Assembly: GCA_016931085.1 (NCBI GenBank)
Contig: JAFGFO010000328.1
Span: 1 to 17,685 of the forward strand
Origin: Thermoflexales bacterium
GTDB taxonomy: Bacteria > Chloroflexota > Anaerolineae > Fen-1058
Length of the DNA: 17,685 nt
Direction of reading: 5' to 3'
In this document: piece after piece, positions 16,365 to 17,685 of the stretch
Numbering within the stretch: position 1 is the stretch's first letter
Layout: the number at the start of each line of letters is the position of its first letter
Made by a program: the position numbers and the translations under genes
Notes under the pieces: model-generated
The model's database searches: none
What the model was told of the DNA's origin: nothing
What the model saw: the letters and a program-made list of their open reading frames with translations, nothing else

Positions 16365-17246
16365 TCACAGCAATCGCTCGACCTCATCCAGTATTATATG
16401 CGGATTCCTGGCTCTAATCAAGTAGGAGGGGCGCTGGGCAAAGCGGCGTCCGAAATCCGCTCGCCTCGTGCGCCGTTCGTCTGTGTCAATCATGGGCATG
16501 GGCAAGCCGGACGCCAGCAAAACGTGCAGGTTGAAATAGTTCATCAGCGAATGATAGACCTGGTACTCTTTTTCGTAGGCGGCCAGCTCGACCACCGAGG
16601 TGTCATAGTTGCCGTCGATCGCCGGCAAGATGACCAGGTCGATGTCACTTGGATCATCATAGTTGACGAACGGAGGCGTCTCGTCGAAAAATTTCGCCAC
16701 GCCCTGATCCTGGTTGGGCAGGTCGGCGCGCTCCGTGCCTTTGGCTCGCTTGCGCAGGAACACGTTCTTGGAACCCATCACAGCCCAACCGCGCTCATCC
16801 GTCACCGTCGTCTCGGTCGAGATGACCAACCCGCTGCGCCGGCAGCCTTCGATCTGCGACATGGTTTTGCCGTGGTTGGCTTCGCCGCCCATGAACATGA
16901 TCGTGCGATCGCGATAGCGCACCGCAGAGGCGTGGAAGGGGTGCAGCCCGACTTGTTCCATCTCCAGCGCCAGCATGGCCACGACGATGCGCTGTATCTC
17001 GCCCTCGAACCAGCCGCCGGCCAGGGTCAAGACACCGTTTTCATAACAGACGTTCTTTTCGGCGGCGTCCTGGCGCCAGACCATGCCGGGCGCGGGGCGC
17101 GTGACCTGGGGCTCGATGACGACGTTCGCCAGGCGGTAATTCATAAAGGTCATATCTTCCAACAGGTGGTCCACCGGCTGCGAGCCGTACACATCCACTC
17201 GTAAATGGGCGCCACCTGACGAGAATTCTTCGCTCAGTTGCAACAT
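16365..17246 (-). CDS. HprK-like P-loop protein of unknown role
   Basis: The 293-residue protein has a clear Walker A motif GEANHGKT (121-128) preceded by LHPFHASAVRYRDRTIMFMG. That His-X-Ser/Ala-X-Val then short hydrophobic strand then P-loop layout is that of the HPr kinase/phosphorylase C-terminal fold and its many HprK-like relatives. IDLVILPAID is a candidate Walker B strand. The N-terminal ~90 residues are not recognised. The HprK signature downstream of the P-loop is not evident (VISTETT where HprK usually has a D-D pair), so it may phosphorylate something other than HPr. It starts 10 nt after the PEP-synthase-like ATP-grasp gene, whose product is a possible partner. The ribosome binding site AAGGAG overlaps that gene's stop codon. 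Confidence 0.7.
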   Translation of the reverse strand: MLQLSEEFSSGGAHLRVDVYGSQPVDHLLEDMTFMNYRLANVVIEPQVTRPAPGMVWRQDAAEKNVCYENGVLTLAGGWFEGEIQRIVVAMLALEMEQVGLHPFHASAVRYRDRTIMFMGGEANHGKTMSQIEGCRRSGLVISTETTVTDERGWAVMGSKNVFLRKRAKGTERADLPNQDQGVAKFFDETPPFVNYDDPSDIDLVILPAIDGNYDTSVVELAAYEKEYQVYHSLMNYFNLHVLLASGLPMPMIDTDERRTRRADFGRRFAQRPSYLIRARNPHIILDEVERLL

Positions 17247-17256
17247 GGTTCACTCC

Positions 17257-17685
17257 TTACAGACACGTAATAGGCCGGCTTTGCAGCAAATAGATGACGC
17301 CTTTCTCAATGCCCCATTCGATGTCCTGGGGACAGCCGAAATGTTGCTCAATCTGGTTGCCCAAATCAACCAGTTGTCGCAACTCGTCGTCGTTCAGCAC
17401 CCGCACTGAAACCTTTTCGGCAGGCACCGGCAGCTTGACCACGCCTCCCATTCCATTCTGGCAGAACATGATTTGTTTGTCCGGGACAAACTCGAATACG
17501 ATCTCATAGGTCTCGCGATCCACTTTGTAATGGTCGGGCGTGATCGCGCCCGAGACGACACCCTCGCCGAGACCCCAAACGCCTTCGATAACCATCTGGT
17601 AGTGATTGCGCAGAACCGGATCGACTGTGAAACTCACGCCCGATTTCTCCGAGTTGACCATCTTTTGCACGACGACGCCCATCGA
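17257..17685 (-). CDS. PEP synthase-like ATP-grasp (PPDK N-terminal) domain protein, partial at window edge
   Basis: The frame stays open past the right edge, so this is the C-terminal 142 residues. VVVQKMVNSEKSGVSFTVDP, EGVWGLGEGVVSG and the ending IEWGIEKGVIYLLQSRPI are typical of the pyruvate/ATP-binding domain of PEP synthase and PPDK. In full-length enzymes a phosphohistidine swivel domain and a PEP-binding barrel follow, but here a TAA comes two residues after SRPIT. It is thus a stand-alone ATP-grasp subunit, as in split PEP-synthase-like enzymes and phenylphosphate synthase. The partner with the His domain must be encoded elsewhere, perhaps beyond this edge. It is the first visible gene of the operon. 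Confidence 0.85.
   Translation of the reverse strand, partial: SMGVVVQKMVNSEKSGVSFTVDPVLRNHYQMVIEGVWGLGEGVVSGAITPDHYKVDRETYEIVFEFVPDKQIMFCQNGMGGVVKLPVPAEKVSVRVLNDDELRQLVDLGNQIEQHFGCPQDIEWGIEKGVIYLLQSRPITCL

Overview
This is a GC-rich, gene-dense bacterial window. Archaeal-type central-carbon enzymes sit in an otherwise bacterial gene set beside large hybrid histidine kinases, and short repeats interrupt coding sequence. That mix would suit Chloroflexota (an Anaerolineae-like lineage), but this is inferred from gene style only; the window holds no rRNA or other marker gene.

Left part, plus strand (1-4436): a signalling block. It holds a hybrid sensor kinase whose N-terminus lies outside the window, a second membrane kinase (7TM sensor, PAS, HisKA, HATPase), and a single-domain response regulator. 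Both kinases carry short, repeat-derived, in-frame insertions in or near the ATP-binding domain. The gaps hold a long imperfect hairpin (1878-1936) and a tandem ~22-bp repeat (3856-3903).

Middle part (4437-7358): a GH28-type glycoside hydrolase (4604-5965, plus strand) and a corrinoid-methyltransferase-like UroD protein (6181-7224, minus strand), with gene debris around them. The debris is an 89%-identical copy of the last ~94 bp of the downstream UPF0261 gene (4502-4595), a hotdog-thioesterase fragment (about 5967-6081), the tail of a SpoIIE/PP2C phosphatase (6067-6171), and the tail of a B12-binding corrinoid protein (7272-7358). The region has clearly been rearranged.

Right part, minus strand (17685 down to 6181): a long, tightly packed gene row that reads as one operon. 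In transcription order it is: the ATP-grasp part of a split PEP-synthase-like enzyme (cut by the window edge); an HprK-like P-loop protein; a GntR/FCD regulator; a LarA-type nickel-pincer racemase homologue; E1-alpha, E1-beta and E2 of a 2-oxoacid dehydrogenase complex (no E3 here); an archaeal-type (type II) GAPDH; an archaeal-like phosphoglycerate kinase with altered active-site residues; a Tm-1-like UPF0261 protein; and the UroD-like protein. Neighbours overlap by 4-14 nt or are separated by 10-41 nt in most places.

The co-occurrence of 2-hydroxyacid racemisation, 2-oxoacid oxidation to acyl-CoA, aldehyde oxidation coupled to ATP formation, an ATP-grasp phosphotransfer module and an HprK-like protein under one GntR regulator does not match a pathway I recognise. 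It is the best candidate here for an undescribed catabolic module.
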